Assembly: GCA_003265685.1 (NCBI GenBank)
Contig: QJOU01000001.1
Location: 141,383 to 205,382, forward strand
Source: Piscinibacter caeni
GTDB lineage: Bacteria; Pseudomonadota; Gammaproteobacteria; Burkholderiales; Burkholderiaceae_C
DNA length: 64,000 bases
Reading direction: 5' to 3'
Translations under genes and position numbers: made by a program
Notes under the pieces: model-generated
What the model was told of the DNA's origin: nothing
Seen by the model: only the letters and a program-made list of their open reading frames with translations
The model's database searches: none
Part shown: positions 17,042 through 25,651 of the stretch, in pieces
How positions within the stretch are numbered: position 1 is the first letter of the stretch
Layout: every line of letters starts with the position of its first letter

Positions 17042-17737
17042 ATGCTGCTCGTTCCGGTGATCGACCTGATGCACGGCCAGGTGGTACGCGCCGTGCGCGG
17101 CGAGCGCAGCGCATACCGGCCGATCGTCTCCCGCCTGGCCGCCGGCAGCGACCCGCTGACCCTGGCGCGCGCGCTGCTCGAGCGCTGCGGCGCGCAGACG
17201 CTGTATGTGGCCGACCTCGATGCGCTGCTCGGCGGTGCCCCCCAGGCCGAGGTGCTGCGCGCCCTGCTGGCCGACCGGCCGGGCCTCGAACTCTGGCTCG
17301 ACGCAGGCTTCGCCACGCCGGCGCAGGCGCAGCGGCTGCGCGACGACCTGGGCGCCGACGGCGCGCGCGTGGTGCCGGTGTTCGGCAGCGAGTCGCTGCG
17401 CTCGGCGGCCGGGTTGCCGGCCGATGCCATCCTGTCGCTGGACCGCCGCGGCAGCGAGCGGCTCGATCCGGCGGGCTGCTGGGATGCACCGCAGCATTGG
17501 CCGCGGCGCGTGATCGTCATGACCCTGGAGCGGGTCGGCGCGGACAGCGGCCCGGACCTGGACACGCTTGCTGCGGTGCAGCGGCGCGCCGGCGACCGCT
17601 GGCTGATCGGCGCCGGCGGCATCCGCCACGCCGACGACCTGCGGCGTGCCGAGGCGGCCGGGGCCGGCGCCTGGCTGGTGGCCAGCGCGCTGCACGACGG
17701 TCGGATCGACGGCTCCATGGCCGACCACAGATCATGA
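17042..17737 (+). CDS. HisA-like (ProFAR-isomerase-related) protein of the C1 island
   Basis: A 231-residue TIM-barrel protein related to HisA/HisF (COG1411). 'MLLVPVIDLMHGQVVRAVRGERSAYRPI' resembles the HisA start, and 'LYVADLDALLGG' and 'WLIGAGGIRHADDLRRAEAAGAGAWLVASALHDG' match the phosphate-binding strands. No histidine genes are near. The same family member appears in methylotroph H4MPT islands with no proven function. It is divergent from mfnD (63 bases apart) and upstream of fhc, so a step in carrier synthesis is likely. The last residues (after DGRIDG) are poorly conserved. Confidence 0.75.
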   Translation: MLLVPVIDLMHGQVVRAVRGERSAYRPIVSRLAAGSDPLTLARALLERCGAQTLYVADLDALLGGAPQAEVLRALLADRPGLELWLDAGFATPAQAQRLRDDLGADGARVVPVFGSESLRSAAGLPADAILSLDRRGSERLDPAGCWDAPQHWPRRVIVMTLERVGADSGPDLDTLAAVQRRAGDRWLIGAGGIRHADDLRRAEAAGAGAWLVASALHDGRIDGSMADHRS

Positions 17738-17787
17738 TTCGTGCCATCGCCCCGGGCCGGCCGCAGGCGCCTTCTCGGGCCGGAATC

Positions 17788-17802
17788 GCCACACTGTGTG
17801 GC
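17788..17802 (+). promoter_or_regulatory. Perfect palindrome upstream of fhc operon, possible activator site
   Basis: GCCACACTGTGTGGC is a perfect 15-base palindrome. It lies about 65 bases upstream of a -24/-12 promoter match, a usual place for an enhancer-binding protein site. The next two bases complete GTGGCAC, a heptamer also present in the xoxF and mxaR upstream regions. Confidence 0.4.
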
Positions 17803-17865
17803 ACTTTTGGCCGGCGCGACGCGGCCGTGCCCGGCGCCGTCGACCCGGCGCCGAAGTCGCCGCAG

Positions 17866-17880
17866 TGGCACATGGATTGC
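17866..17880 (+). promoter_or_regulatory. Candidate sigma-54 promoter of fhcBADC
   Basis: TGGCACATGGATTGC matches TGGCAC-N5-TTGC exactly, the best sigma-54 match in the window. Initiation about 12 bases past the -12 GC falls near 17891, four bases before the fhcB ATG. The mRNA would therefore be nearly leaderless; no ribosome-binding site is visible. Confidence 0.6.
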
Positions 17881-17894
17881 GTCCCCCAATACTC

Positions 17895-19100
17895 ATGACC
17901 GCCTCCGCCGCCTGGACCTGCCCGTTCTGTCCGCTCACCTGCGACCACCTCCGGGTGCGCGCCGGCGCCGCCACGCTCGAACTCGACGGCGGGAACTGCC
18001 CCCGGGCGGCCCGCGCCCTGGCGCAGTTCGGCGCCGCGCCGGCCGATGCGGCCCCGGAAATCGACGGCCAGCCGGTCACGCTGGAACAGGCGGCGGCCGC
18101 CGCCGCGGCCTTGCTTGCTGCGGCGCAGCAGCCCCTGTTCGGCGGGCTCGGCACCGACGTGGCCGGCGCGCGCGCGCTCTATCCGCTCGCGTGTGCGACC
18201 GGTGCGATCTGCGATCCGGCCGGCGGCGCCGCACTGATGCAGGGCCTGCGCGCGCTGCAGGACCGCGGCCAGTTCACCGCCACGCTGGCCGAGCTGCGCA
18301 CGCGGGCCGACCTGATCGTCTTCATCGGCGCGGTGCCGGAGGACGTGGCGCCGCTGGTGCGCGAGCGCTGCGGCATCGGCGACCCGCAGGTGCCGCAGCG
18401 GCAGGTGGTCGTGCTCGGCGCCGACGTGCCGCTGCACGGTGACCTGTTCGACACGCTGGGCCTGCTGGCGGCGCTGGTGGCGGGCCGCCGCGTGGCGGCG
18501 CCGGAGCCGCTGCAGGCGCTGGCGCAGCGCCTGCGCGCGGCGCGGTATGCGGTGCTGGTCGGCGCGCCGCCGGCGCTGCCGCCGCAAGGCGCCCTGCTGA
18601 TCGAGGCGGTGCACCGCATCGTCAACGACCTGAACGCGAGCACGCGCGCAGCCGCCTTGTGGATCGGCGGCGGCAACGGCAGCGCGACGGTGAACCAGGT
18701 GTTCGCGTGGCTGTCCGGCCTGCCGCTGCGCAGCCGCGCCGGGCCGCGCGGGCTGGAGCACGAGCCGCTGGCCTTCGACGCTGCGCGCCTGCTGGCCGAC
18801 GGCGAGGTCGACGCGCTGCTGTGGGTGGCGAGCTTCGACGCGGCCGCGCAAGCGCCGGACAGCGGCGCCCCGCTGATCCTGCTCGGCCACCCCGCGCTCG
18901 CGCCGAGTGCGCGGCGCGCGGGCCGGCGCAGCGTGTTCATCCCGGTCTCGACACCGGGCATCGGCAGCGACGGCCACCTGTTCCGCACCGACGGCACGGT
19001 GCTGATGCCGCTGCACGCGGCGCGCCGCGACACGCTGCCGGGCGTGGCCGCCGCGGCCGGCGCGATCCTGCAGGCGCTGCGCGCCGGGAGGCCGTCATGA
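17895..19100 (+). CDS. fhcB: Formyltransferase/hydrolase complex subunit B (FmdB/FwdB homologue)
   Basis: A 401-residue subunit of the Fhc complex, which transfers the formyl group from formyl-H4MPT to methylofuran and hydrolyses it to formate. It resembles archaeal formylmethanofuran dehydrogenase B but is thought not to bind an active molybdopterin. It begins near 'WTCPFCPLTCDHLRV', keeping three cysteines, and ends with 'GIGSDGHLFRTDGTVLMPL'. ATG 17895 is the only start before the Cys motif. It lacks a visible ribosome-binding site. Its stop overlaps the fhcA ATG (ATGA). Confidence 0.9.
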   Translation: MTASAAWTCPFCPLTCDHLRVRAGAATLELDGGNCPRAARALAQFGAAPADAAPEIDGQPVTLEQAAAAAAALLAAAQQPLFGGLGTDVAGARALYPLACATGAICDPAGGAALMQGLRALQDRGQFTATLAELRTRADLIVFIGAVPEDVAPLVRERCGIGDPQVPQRQVVVLGADVPLHGDLFDTLGLLAALVAGRRVAAPEPLQALAQRLRAARYAVLVGAPPALPPQGALLIEAVHRIVNDLNASTRAAALWIGGGNGSATVNQVFAWLSGLPLRSRAGPRGLEHEPLAFDAARLLADGEVDALLWVASFDAAAQAPDSGAPLILLGHPALAPSARRAGRRSVFIPVSTPGIGSDGHLFRTDGTVLMPLHAARRDTLPGVAAAAGAILQALRAGRPS

Positions 19101-20788
19101 GCAGCCTGCTGTTGCGCGGGGGCACCGTGGTCGATCCGATCGGCGGCAGCGGGCAGCGCGATGTCGCGGTGCGCGACGGCCGCATCGTCGCGCCGCTGGC
19201 CGGTGAGCGCTACGAACGCGAGATCGACGCGACCGGCTGCGTCGTGATGGCCGGCGGCATCGACCTGCACACCCACATCGGCGGCGGCAAGGTCAACCTC
19301 GCGCGCATGCTGATGGCCGAGGACCACCGGCAAGGCGTCGAGCCGATCGCGCTGCCGGGCAATGCGCTCGAGCTGGCCTCCTGCGGCAACTGCACGCCCG
19401 GCACGCTGGCCACCGGCTACCGCTACGTCGAGATGGGCTACACGGCGGCCTTCGAGCCGGCCATGGTGCCGAGCAACGCGCGCCACGCCCACATGGAGAT
19501 GGGTGACGTGCCGGTGCTCGACCACGGCGCCTACGTGATGCTCGGCAGCGACGAGCTGTTCCTCGAGCTGCTGGCCCAGGGCGGGCCGGACCTGAAGAAC
19601 TTCGACCAGATCCGCGACTACACCGCCTGGACCATCAATGCCTCCAAGGCGATGGGCGTGAAGGTGGTCAACCCGGGCGGCATCTCGGCCTTCAAGTTCA
19701 ACCAGCGCAAGCTCGACGTCAACGAGCCGCACGTGCACTGGCAGGTCACGCCGCGCCAGGTGGTGCACGCGCTGGCGCGTGCGCTCAAGGAACTCGGTGT
19801 GCCGCACCCGCTGCACATCCACGGCAGCAACCTCGGCGTGGCGGGCAACATCCGCTCGACGCTCGAGACCATCGAGGCGCTCGAGGGCTTGCCGGCGCAC
19901 CTGACGCACATCCAGTTCCACGCCTACGGCACCGAGGGCCCGAAGAAGTTCTCCTCGGCCGCGCTGCAGCTGGCCGAAGCCGTGAACGCCAACCCGCAGA
20001 TCAGCATCGACGTCGGCCAGATCATGTTCGGCCAGACCGTCACCGCCTCGGGCGACACGATGCGCCAGTTCGCGCAGAGCGGCCTCGCGACCCCGCGCAA
20101 GTGGGTCGGCGCGGACATCGAGCTGATGGCCGGCTGCGGCGTGGTGCCGTTCCGCTACCGCGAGCAGAGCTTCGTCAACGCGCTGCAGTGGGTCATCGGT
20201 CTCGAGATCTTCCTGCTCGTGAAGAACCCCTGGCAGGTGGTGCTGACCACCGACCACCCGAACGGCGGGCCGTTCACCAGCTACCCGCACCTGATCCGCC
20301 TGCTGATGGACCGCAGCTTCCGCGAGGAGCAGCTCGCCAAGCTGCACCCCGAGGTGGCGGCGAACTGCGCGCTGCGTTCGATCACGCGCGAGCTGAGCCT
20401 GGAGGAGGTGGCGATCCTCACGCGTGCCGCGCCGGCGAAGCTGCTCGGCCTGACGGACCGCGGCCAGCTCGGCGTGGGCGCGGCGGCCGACATCGCCGTC
20501 TACCGCGAGCAGGCCGACCGCGAGGCGATGTTCCGCACGCCCGATTGGGTGTTCAAGGACGGCGTGCTGGTCGCGCAATCCGGCCGCGTGACCGCCACGC
20601 CGGTGGGCGGCACGCATTTCGTCGAGCCCGGCTTCGACCCGATCATCGAGAAGACCTTGCGCAAGCACTGGCAGGAGCGCGCCGCGATCGCCTTCGACAA
20701 CGTCGCGATCACGCACGACGAACTCTGCTCGTGCTGCAACGGCGGGCGGCTGCTGCCTGCCGCGTGCTTCAGCGGAGACGCCGCATGA
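19097..20788 (+). CDS. fhcA: Formyltransferase/hydrolase complex subunit A (formylmethanofuran hydrolase)
   Basis: A 563-residue amidohydrolase-fold subunit that hydrolyses formyl-methylofuran to formate and methylofuran. The first metal motif 'GGIDLHTHIGGGKVN' gives the HxH pair. 'HIHGSNLG' and the later 'TTDHPNGGPFTSYP' supply further histidines and the catalytic Asp. 'CGNCTPGTLATGYRY' is typical of FwdA/FmdA. The C terminus ends with a cysteine-rich 'DELCSCCNGGR'. The gene is coupled to fhcB and fhcD by ATGA overlaps. Confidence 0.95.
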   Translation: MSSLLLRGGTVVDPIGGSGQRDVAVRDGRIVAPLAGERYEREIDATGCVVMAGGIDLHTHIGGGKVNLARMLMAEDHRQGVEPIALPGNALELASCGNCTPGTLATGYRYVEMGYTAAFEPAMVPSNARHAHMEMGDVPVLDHGAYVMLGSDELFLELLAQGGPDLKNFDQIRDYTAWTINASKAMGVKVVNPGGISAFKFNQRKLDVNEPHVHWQVTPRQVVHALARALKELGVPHPLHIHGSNLGVAGNIRSTLETIEALEGLPAHLTHIQFHAYGTEGPKKFSSAALQLAEAVNANPQISIDVGQIMFGQTVTASGDTMRQFAQSGLATPRKWVGADIELMAGCGVVPFRYREQSFVNALQWVIGLEIFLLVKNPWQVVLTTDHPNGGPFTSYPHLIRLLMDRSFREEQLAKLHPEVAANCALRSITRELSLEEVAILTRAAPAKLLGLTDRGQLGVGAAADIAVYREQADREAMFRTPDWVFKDGVLVAQSGRVTATPVGGTHFVEPGFDPIIEKTLRKHWQERAAIAFDNVAITHDELCSCCNGGRLLPAACFSGDAA

Positions 20789-21693
20789 TCCGCAACGGCG
20801 TCACCATCGACGACACCTTCGCCGAAGCCTTTCCGATGAAGGGCACGCGGCTCGTGATCACCGCGCACAACGCCACCTGGGCGCGCCACGCGGCGGTGGC
20901 GGCCACCGGCTTCGCGACCTCGGTGATCGCCTGCGGCTGCGAGGCCGGCATCGAGCGCGAACTCGCCCCCGACGAAACCCCCGACGGCCGGCCCGGCATC
21001 GCGGTGCTGATCTTCTCGATGTCGGGCAAGGAGCTCGCCAAGCAGATCGAGCGGCGTGTCGGGCAATGTGTGCTGACCTGCCCGACCACGGCGGTCTACG
21101 CCGGCATCGCGGACGGCGAGGCCGTGGCGCTGGGCAAGAACCTGCGCTTCTTCGGCGACGGCTGGCAGATCAGCAAGGTGATCGGCGGCATCCGCTACTG
21201 GCGCGTGCCGGTGATGGACGGCGAATTCGTGGCGCAGGAAACCACCGCGGTGGTCAAGGGCGTGGGCGGCGGCAACCTGCTGCTGCTGGCGCGCGACACC
21301 GACGCCGCGCTGGCCGCGGCAGAGGCCGCGGTGGCCGCGATGCAGAAGCTGCCCAACGTGATCATGCCCTTCCCCGGCGGGGTGGTGCGCTCCGGCTCCA
21401 AGGTCGGCAGCAAGTACCCGGCGCTCGGCGCCTCCACGAACGATGCGTTCTGCCCCAGCCTGGTGGGCCTGGCGGCGAAGACCGAACTGACCGCGGAGAC
21501 CCGCTGCGTGATGGAGATCGTGATCGACGGCCTGACCGAGGCCGACGTGGCCGCCGCGATGCGCGCCGGGCTGGAGGCCGGCATCGCCCTCGGCGCGGCC
21601 GGCGGCCTGCTGCGCATCTCGGCGGGCAACTACGGCGGCAAGCTCGGGCCCTTCCACTTCCACCTGCGCAAGCTGATGGGGGAGGGGTCATGA
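20785..21693 (+). CDS. fhcD: Formylmethanofuran:H4MPT formyltransferase (complex subunit D)
   Basis: A 302-residue Ftr-family protein that moves the formyl group between H4MPT and methylofuran. The start 'MIRNGVTIDDTFAEAFPMKGTRLVITAHN' is characteristic. 'PTTAVYAG', 'GDGWQISK', 'VVRSGSKVGSKYPALGASTNDAFCPSL' and the C-terminal 'ISAGNYGGKLGPFHFHLRKL' complete the family pattern. Length is normal. ATGA overlaps link it to fhcA and fhcC. In Methylorubrum this subunit holds the covalent methylofuran-bearing complex together. Confidence 0.96.
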   Translation: MIRNGVTIDDTFAEAFPMKGTRLVITAHNATWARHAAVAATGFATSVIACGCEAGIERELAPDETPDGRPGIAVLIFSMSGKELAKQIERRVGQCVLTCPTTAVYAGIADGEAVALGKNLRFFGDGWQISKVIGGIRYWRVPVMDGEFVAQETTAVVKGVGGGNLLLLARDTDAALAAAEAAVAAMQKLPNVIMPFPGGVVRSGSKVGSKYPALGASTNDAFCPSLVGLAAKTELTAETRCVMEIVIDGLTEADVAAAMRAGLEAGIALGAAGGLLRISAGNYGGKLGPFHFHLRKLMGEGS

Positions 21694-22481
21694 GCGGTTG
21701 GACCCTGAAGCTCAAGAGCGCGCCGACGCTGCGGCTCGACCTGCGTGGCGTGCTGCCGGGGCTCGACGATCCCGCGGCGCTGTCGGTCGGCTGCGGCAAC
21801 GCGCTCGTGCCGCTGGCCGAGTTCTTCAGCGCGACCCGGCGCGACGACGACAAGCTCGTGCTCGAGGGCGATCTCGCCAAGGTGGACCGCATCGGCTGGC
21901 AGATGACGCAAGGCACGCTGATCGTCGACGGCCCGGTCGGCGACCACGCGGGCGGCGCGATGCGCGGCGGCGAACTGCGCATCGGCGGCAATGCGCGCGA
22001 CCTGGCCGGCTGCGAGATGGCCGGCGGCCTGCTCGAGATCGGCGGCGATGTCGGCGACTTCGCCGCGAGCACCTTGCCCGGCAGCATGGACGGCATGCGC
22101 GGCGGAACGCTGATCGTGCGCGGCCGCGCCGGCGCGCGCTTCGGCGACCGCATGCGCCGCGGCACCGCGCTGCTGTTCGGCGACGCGGGAGACTTCCTCG
22201 GCTCGCGCATGGTGGCCGGCACCATCGCGCTGGCCGGCCGATGCGGCGCGCATGCGGGCTACGGCATGCGGCGCGGCAGCCTGGTGTTCGCTGGCGCGGC
22301 GCCGGCCGACTCGCCGACCTTCGTGCCGGCGGTCGCCGACGCGCCGGTGTTCTGGCAGCTGCTGGCGCGCGACCTGGCGCGCCATGGCGGCGCCTTCGCC
22401 GAGCTGCCGCGCCGCGCCATCCGGCGCCGCCTGGGCGATCTCGCCGCCGGCGGCAAGGGCGAGCTGATCACGCTGGCCTGA
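21690..22481 (+). CDS. fhcC: Formyltransferase/hydrolase complex subunit C
   Basis: A 263-residue beta-helix subunit related to formylmethanofuran dehydrogenase C and to the C-terminal domain of glutamate synthase. The body is a run of GG-containing turns ('MRGGELRIGGNARDL', 'MAGGLLEIGGDVGDF', 'MRGGTLIVRGRAGARFG', 'MRRGTALLFGDAGDFLG'), each about 18-20 residues. It has a structural or scaffold role in the Fhc complex. It ends the fhcBADC run; the Fae paralogue follows after 40 bases. Confidence 0.94.
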   Translation: MSGWTLKLKSAPTLRLDLRGVLPGLDDPAALSVGCGNALVPLAEFFSATRRDDDKLVLEGDLAKVDRIGWQMTQGTLIVDGPVGDHAGGAMRGGELRIGGNARDLAGCEMAGGLLEIGGDVGDFAASTLPGSMDGMRGGTLIVRGRAGARFGDRMRRGTALLFGDAGDFLGSRMVAGTIALAGRCGAHAGYGMRRGSLVFAGAAPADSPTFVPAVADAPVFWQLLARDLARHGGAFAELPRRAIRRRLGDLAAGGKGELITLA

Positions 22482-22521
22482 GAATCGCCGCCTTCTTTCC
22501 TTCCCCACTTCCGAAGACGAC

Positions 22522-23052
22522 ATGAACGACTACCTGTTCCACGCCGGCGAGGCGACCGTGCTCGCGGCCGAAGGCCAGTTCACCGATGCGATGCCCGAGA
22601 TCCTGATCGGCCGCACCAGCGGCCCGGTCGGCCAGGCCTTCGCCAACATGATGGCGCAGACCAAGGGCCACACCGCGATGTTCGCGATCCGCGCCTGCAA
22701 CCAGCTGGTGCGCCCCGCGACCATCCTCGTGCCGAAGGTGACGCTCAAGGACGTCGCCAACATCGACCTGTTCGGCGGCGTGGTGCAGAGCGCCACCGCC
22801 GACGCGGTGGTCGACTGCCTGATCGAGGGCGTCATCCCCAAGGCGCTGGCCAACGAGCTGTGCATCATCAGCCTGGTGTGGATCGATCCGCGCTGCGCGA
22901 AGGACCCGAACCTCGACAAGAAGGACATGTACCGCACCAACTACGAGGCGACGAAACTCGCGATCAAGCGTGCGCTGAACAACGAGCCTTCCGTCGAGGA
23001 GCTCATCGCGAACCGCCACACCATCAAGCACGACATGGACGACTGGAGCTGA
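22522..23052 (+). CDS. Formaldehyde-activating-enzyme paralogue lacking the catalytic histidine (Fae2-like)
   Basis: A 176-residue Fae homologue. 'GEATVLAAEG', 'EILIGRTSGPVGQAFANMMAQTKGHTAMFAI' and 'RPATILVPKVTL' align with Fae. The catalytic His of Fae (AHIDLIIG) is replaced by Met24 (AMPEILIG), and the C-terminal part is longer ('DPRCAKDPNLDKKDMYRTNYEATKLAIKRAL'). It is therefore unlikely to act as a normal formaldehyde-activating enzyme and may sense or bind formaldehyde or H4MPT. It sits 40 bases after fhcC and eight before pabBC, so it probably shares the fhc transcript. Confidence 0.88.
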   Translation: MNDYLFHAGEATVLAAEGQFTDAMPEILIGRTSGPVGQAFANMMAQTKGHTAMFAIRACNQLVRPATILVPKVTLKDVANIDLFGGVVQSATADAVVDCLIEGVIPKALANELCIISLVWIDPRCAKDPNLDKKDMYRTNYEATKLAIKRALNNEPSVEELIANRHTIKHDMDDWS

Positions 23053-23060
23053 GGCTCCCG

Positions 23061-24893
23061 ATGGACGGGGTGTTCGCGCTGCTCGACGACCGCGACGCGA
23101 GCGCGGCGCACCCGACGAGCCGGCTCTACACCGGCTTCGTGCGCGAGCACCGTTGCACCGACCCGGCCACGCTCGACGCGCTGTGTGCGGCGGTGGAAGC
23201 CGACCAGCGGACCGGCCTGCACGCCGTGCTGCTGGCGGACTACGAATGGGGCGCGAAGCTGCTGGGTGCCGGCGTGCTGGCGCGTGATCACGGGGCCTGC
23301 CTGCGCGTGCTGATGTTCGGGCGCCTCGAGCGCCTCGCGCGCGCGCAGGTCGACGAGCGCCTCGCCACGGTGACCGGCGCGCCCTGCGGCACGCTGGACC
23401 TGCGCGCGAGCGTCACGCGCGAGGAGTTCACCGAGGCCATCGCGCGCATCCATGCCGCGATCGCCGACGGCCAGACCTACCAGGTCAACTACACCTACCG
23501 CCTGACCGGCCGCGCCTACGGCGAGCCGCTGGCGCTCTACCGTGCGCTGCGCACCCGCCAGCCGGTGGCCTACGGCGCCTTCCTCGCGCTGGCCGAGGGC
23601 GCCTGCGTGCTCTCGCTCTCGCCGGAGCTGTTCGTGCGCCATGCTGCGGGCATCGCCACCGCGCGGCCGATGAAGGGCACGGCCGCGCGCATCACCGCGC
23701 CCGAGGGCGACAGCGAGACCGCGCGGCTGCTCTCGCTGGACATCAAGAACCGCGCCGAGAACCTGATGATCGTCGACCTGCTGCGCAACGATCTCGGGCG
23801 CATCGCGGTGACCGGTTCGGTGACGGTGCCCGAGCTGTTCGCGATCGAGCCGTACACGACGGTCTTCCAGATGACCTCGACGGTGCAGGCGCGGCTGAAG
23901 CCCGAGGTCGACCTCGCCGCGCTGCTGCGCGCGGTGTTCCCCTGCGGCTCGATCACCGGTGCGCCCAAGCACCACACGATGGGCCTGATCGCCGCGCTCG
24001 AGAGCACGCCGCGCGGCCTGTACTGCGGCGCGATCGGCTGGCTCGACGCGCCGCCGCCGGGCCGGCGCCTGGGCGACCTGTGCCTGTCCGTGGCGATCCG
24101 CACGCTGGTTCTCGGCGCGCCGCAGGCCGACGCCACGCGGCCGCTGCGCCTGGGCATCGGCGCCGGCATCGTGAAGGACAGCGTGGCGGCGGACGAATAC
24201 GAGGAATGCCGCCTGAAGGCGCGTTTCCTCACCGGCCTGGATCCGGGCTTCGAGCTGTTCGAGACCGTGCTTGCGCAGGCCGACGGGAGCCTGCCGCACC
24301 TGGCCCGTCACCTCGCGCGGCTGGAACGCAGCGCCGCGGCGCTGGGCTTCGCCCTGGACGTGGACGCCGCCCGCGAGGCGCTGCTCGACGCGGCACGTTC
24401 GCCCGCCGGCAGCGCGCGGCGGCTGCGCCTGGCGCTCGCGAAGCAGGGCCGCCTCGTGCTGACGCAGGCGCCGCTCGCGCCACTGCCCGAGGGGGAGGTC
24501 GGCCTGCTGATCGCGCCGCAACGCCTGCCGTCGGCCGATCCGCTCGCGGCCCACAAGACGACCCGCCGGGCCCATTACGACGCGGGCGTGCGCGCCGCCG
24601 AGGCGGCCGGTGCGTTCGACAGCCTGTTCCTCACGGCCGACGGCCGGCTGGTCGAGGGCGGGCGCAGCTCGGTGTTCCTGCGCCTGGGGGGCCGCTGGTT
24701 CACGCCCCCGCTGGCCGATGGCGCCCTGCCCGGCGTGATGCGCTCGGTGCTGCTCGACGACCCGGCCTGGAACGCGCAGGAGCGCCGCCTGACGCTGGCC
24801 GACCTGGAGGCGGCCGAGGCGGTGGTGGTCTGCAACGCGCTGCGCGGCGTGCTGCCGGCGCGCCTGCTGCAGCCCGTGCCGGCGGCGCCGTGA
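23061..24893 (+). CDS. pabBC: Fused aminodeoxychorismate synthase component I / aminodeoxychorismate lyase (PabBC)
   Basis: A 610-residue fusion. Residues to about 395 are chorismate-using PabB ('ARPMKGTAAR', 'ENLMIVDLLRNDLGR', 'GSITGAPKHHTMGLI', 'GIGAGIVKDSVAADEYEEC'). The rest is a PLP-fold IV lyase with the likely Schiff-base lysine in 'AHKTTRRAHYD' and 'GRLVEGGRSSVFLRLGG'. The product p-aminobenzoate feeds both folate and, through MptG, H4MPT. No PabA glutaminase is seen here. Its end overlaps the HAD gene by GTGA. Confidence 0.92.
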   Translation: MDGVFALLDDRDASAAHPTSRLYTGFVREHRCTDPATLDALCAAVEADQRTGLHAVLLADYEWGAKLLGAGVLARDHGACLRVLMFGRLERLARAQVDERLATVTGAPCGTLDLRASVTREEFTEAIARIHAAIADGQTYQVNYTYRLTGRAYGEPLALYRALRTRQPVAYGAFLALAEGACVLSLSPELFVRHAAGIATARPMKGTAARITAPEGDSETARLLSLDIKNRAENLMIVDLLRNDLGRIAVTGSVTVPELFAIEPYTTVFQMTSTVQARLKPEVDLAALLRAVFPCGSITGAPKHHTMGLIAALESTPRGLYCGAIGWLDAPPPGRRLGDLCLSVAIRTLVLGAPQADATRPLRLGIGAGIVKDSVAADEYEECRLKARFLTGLDPGFELFETVLAQADGSLPHLARHLARLERSAAALGFALDVDAAREALLDAARSPAGSARRLRLALAKQGRLVLTQAPLAPLPEGEVGLLIAPQRLPSADPLAAHKTTRRAHYDAGVRAAEAAGAFDSLFLTADGRLVEGGRSSVFLRLGGRWFTPPLADGALPGVMRSVLLDDPAWNAQERRLTLADLEAAEAVVVCNALRGVLPARLLQPVPAAP

Positions 24894-25549
24894 CGCTCGC
24901 GCTGTTCGACCTGGATCACACGCTGATCCCGTTCGACAGCGGCATGGCCTGGACGCGCTTCCTGATCGGGCGCGGTGCCTTGCCGCCGGAGGCGGAGGAC
25001 CGCTACCTCGACTGCTGCCGCCGGCATGTCGAGGGCACGCTGGACATCCATGCGCTGCACCACGCGGCGATCGGCCCGCTGCACGCCTTCGAGCCGGCGC
25101 AGCTCGACGCGTGGCGCGCCGAGTTCGGCGCGGCGATGCAGCAGCACCTGCCGGCTGAGATGCGTGCGCTGGTGCGCCGCCACCTCGAGGCGGGCGACCT
25201 GTGTGCGCTCGTCACCGCCACCAGCCGGCTGATCGCCGAGCCGCTCGCCCGGGGTTTCGGCCTGGACCATGTGCTGGCCACCGAATCGGAGCTGGTCGAC
25301 GGCCGACCGACGGGCGCCATCGTCGGCCTGCCGTGTTTTCGTGCGCACAAGGTGGTGCACGTCGGCCAGTGGCTGGCCCGGCTGGGCCGGCCGCCGCTGG
25401 GCGCCTTCGAGCGCTCCTGCTTCTATTCGGATTCGATCGGCGACCTGCCGCTCATGACGAAAGTCACGGATCCGGTCGCGGTGCGGCCCGACGAACGGCT
25501 GCGCGCCCATGCGATCACGCACGGTTGGGCCTGTTTTCCACCCGGATAG
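24890..25549 (+). CDS. HAD superfamily phosphatase, subfamily IB
   Basis: A 219-residue cytoplasmic HAD hydrolase. 'ALFDLDHTLIPFDSG' is motif I with the nucleophilic Asp, 'ALVTATSRLIAEPLA' carries motif II Thr, and 'FYSDSIGDLPLM' is motif IV. It resembles phosphoserine-phosphatase-like HAD-IB proteins. Start GTG overlaps the pabBC stop (GTGA), so the two are coupled. A phosphate-removing step in pterin or furan carrier synthesis is possible but unsupported beyond position. Confidence 0.85.
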   Translation: MTLALFDLDHTLIPFDSGMAWTRFLIGRGALPPEAEDRYLDCCRRHVEGTLDIHALHHAAIGPLHAFEPAQLDAWRAEFGAAMQQHLPAEMRALVRRHLEAGDLCALVTATSRLIAEPLARGFGLDHVLATESELVDGRPTGAIVGLPCFRAHKVVHVGQWLARLGRPPLGAFERSCFYSDSIGDLPLMTKVTDPVAVRPDERLRAHAITHGWACFPPG

Positions 25550-25561
25550 CGCACGCACGTC

Positions 25562-25589
25562 TCAAGTCGGTGCGCCGGCACGCCGATAG
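25562..25589 (+). promoter_or_regulatory. FliA (sigma-28)-like promoter of the chemoreceptor gene
   Basis: TCAAG is followed 15 bases later by GCCGATAG, one base off the last position of the flagellar -10 GCCGATAA. The spacing is one base longer than the classic form. The promoter lies about 60 bases ahead of a methyl-accepting chemotaxis protein, the expected type of target. Confidence 0.55.
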
Positions 25590-25651
25590 CCCGCCCAGGA
25601 ATCGGTGCTTGGCAGTAAGCCGAACGTTCGTTGCGCCAATGGAGGCTCGGG

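Noticed and set aside
17042..17737. Histidine biosynthesis HisA
   Set aside because: TIM-barrel similarity is present, but no other his genes are nearby and the family member is the one typical of H4MPT islands.
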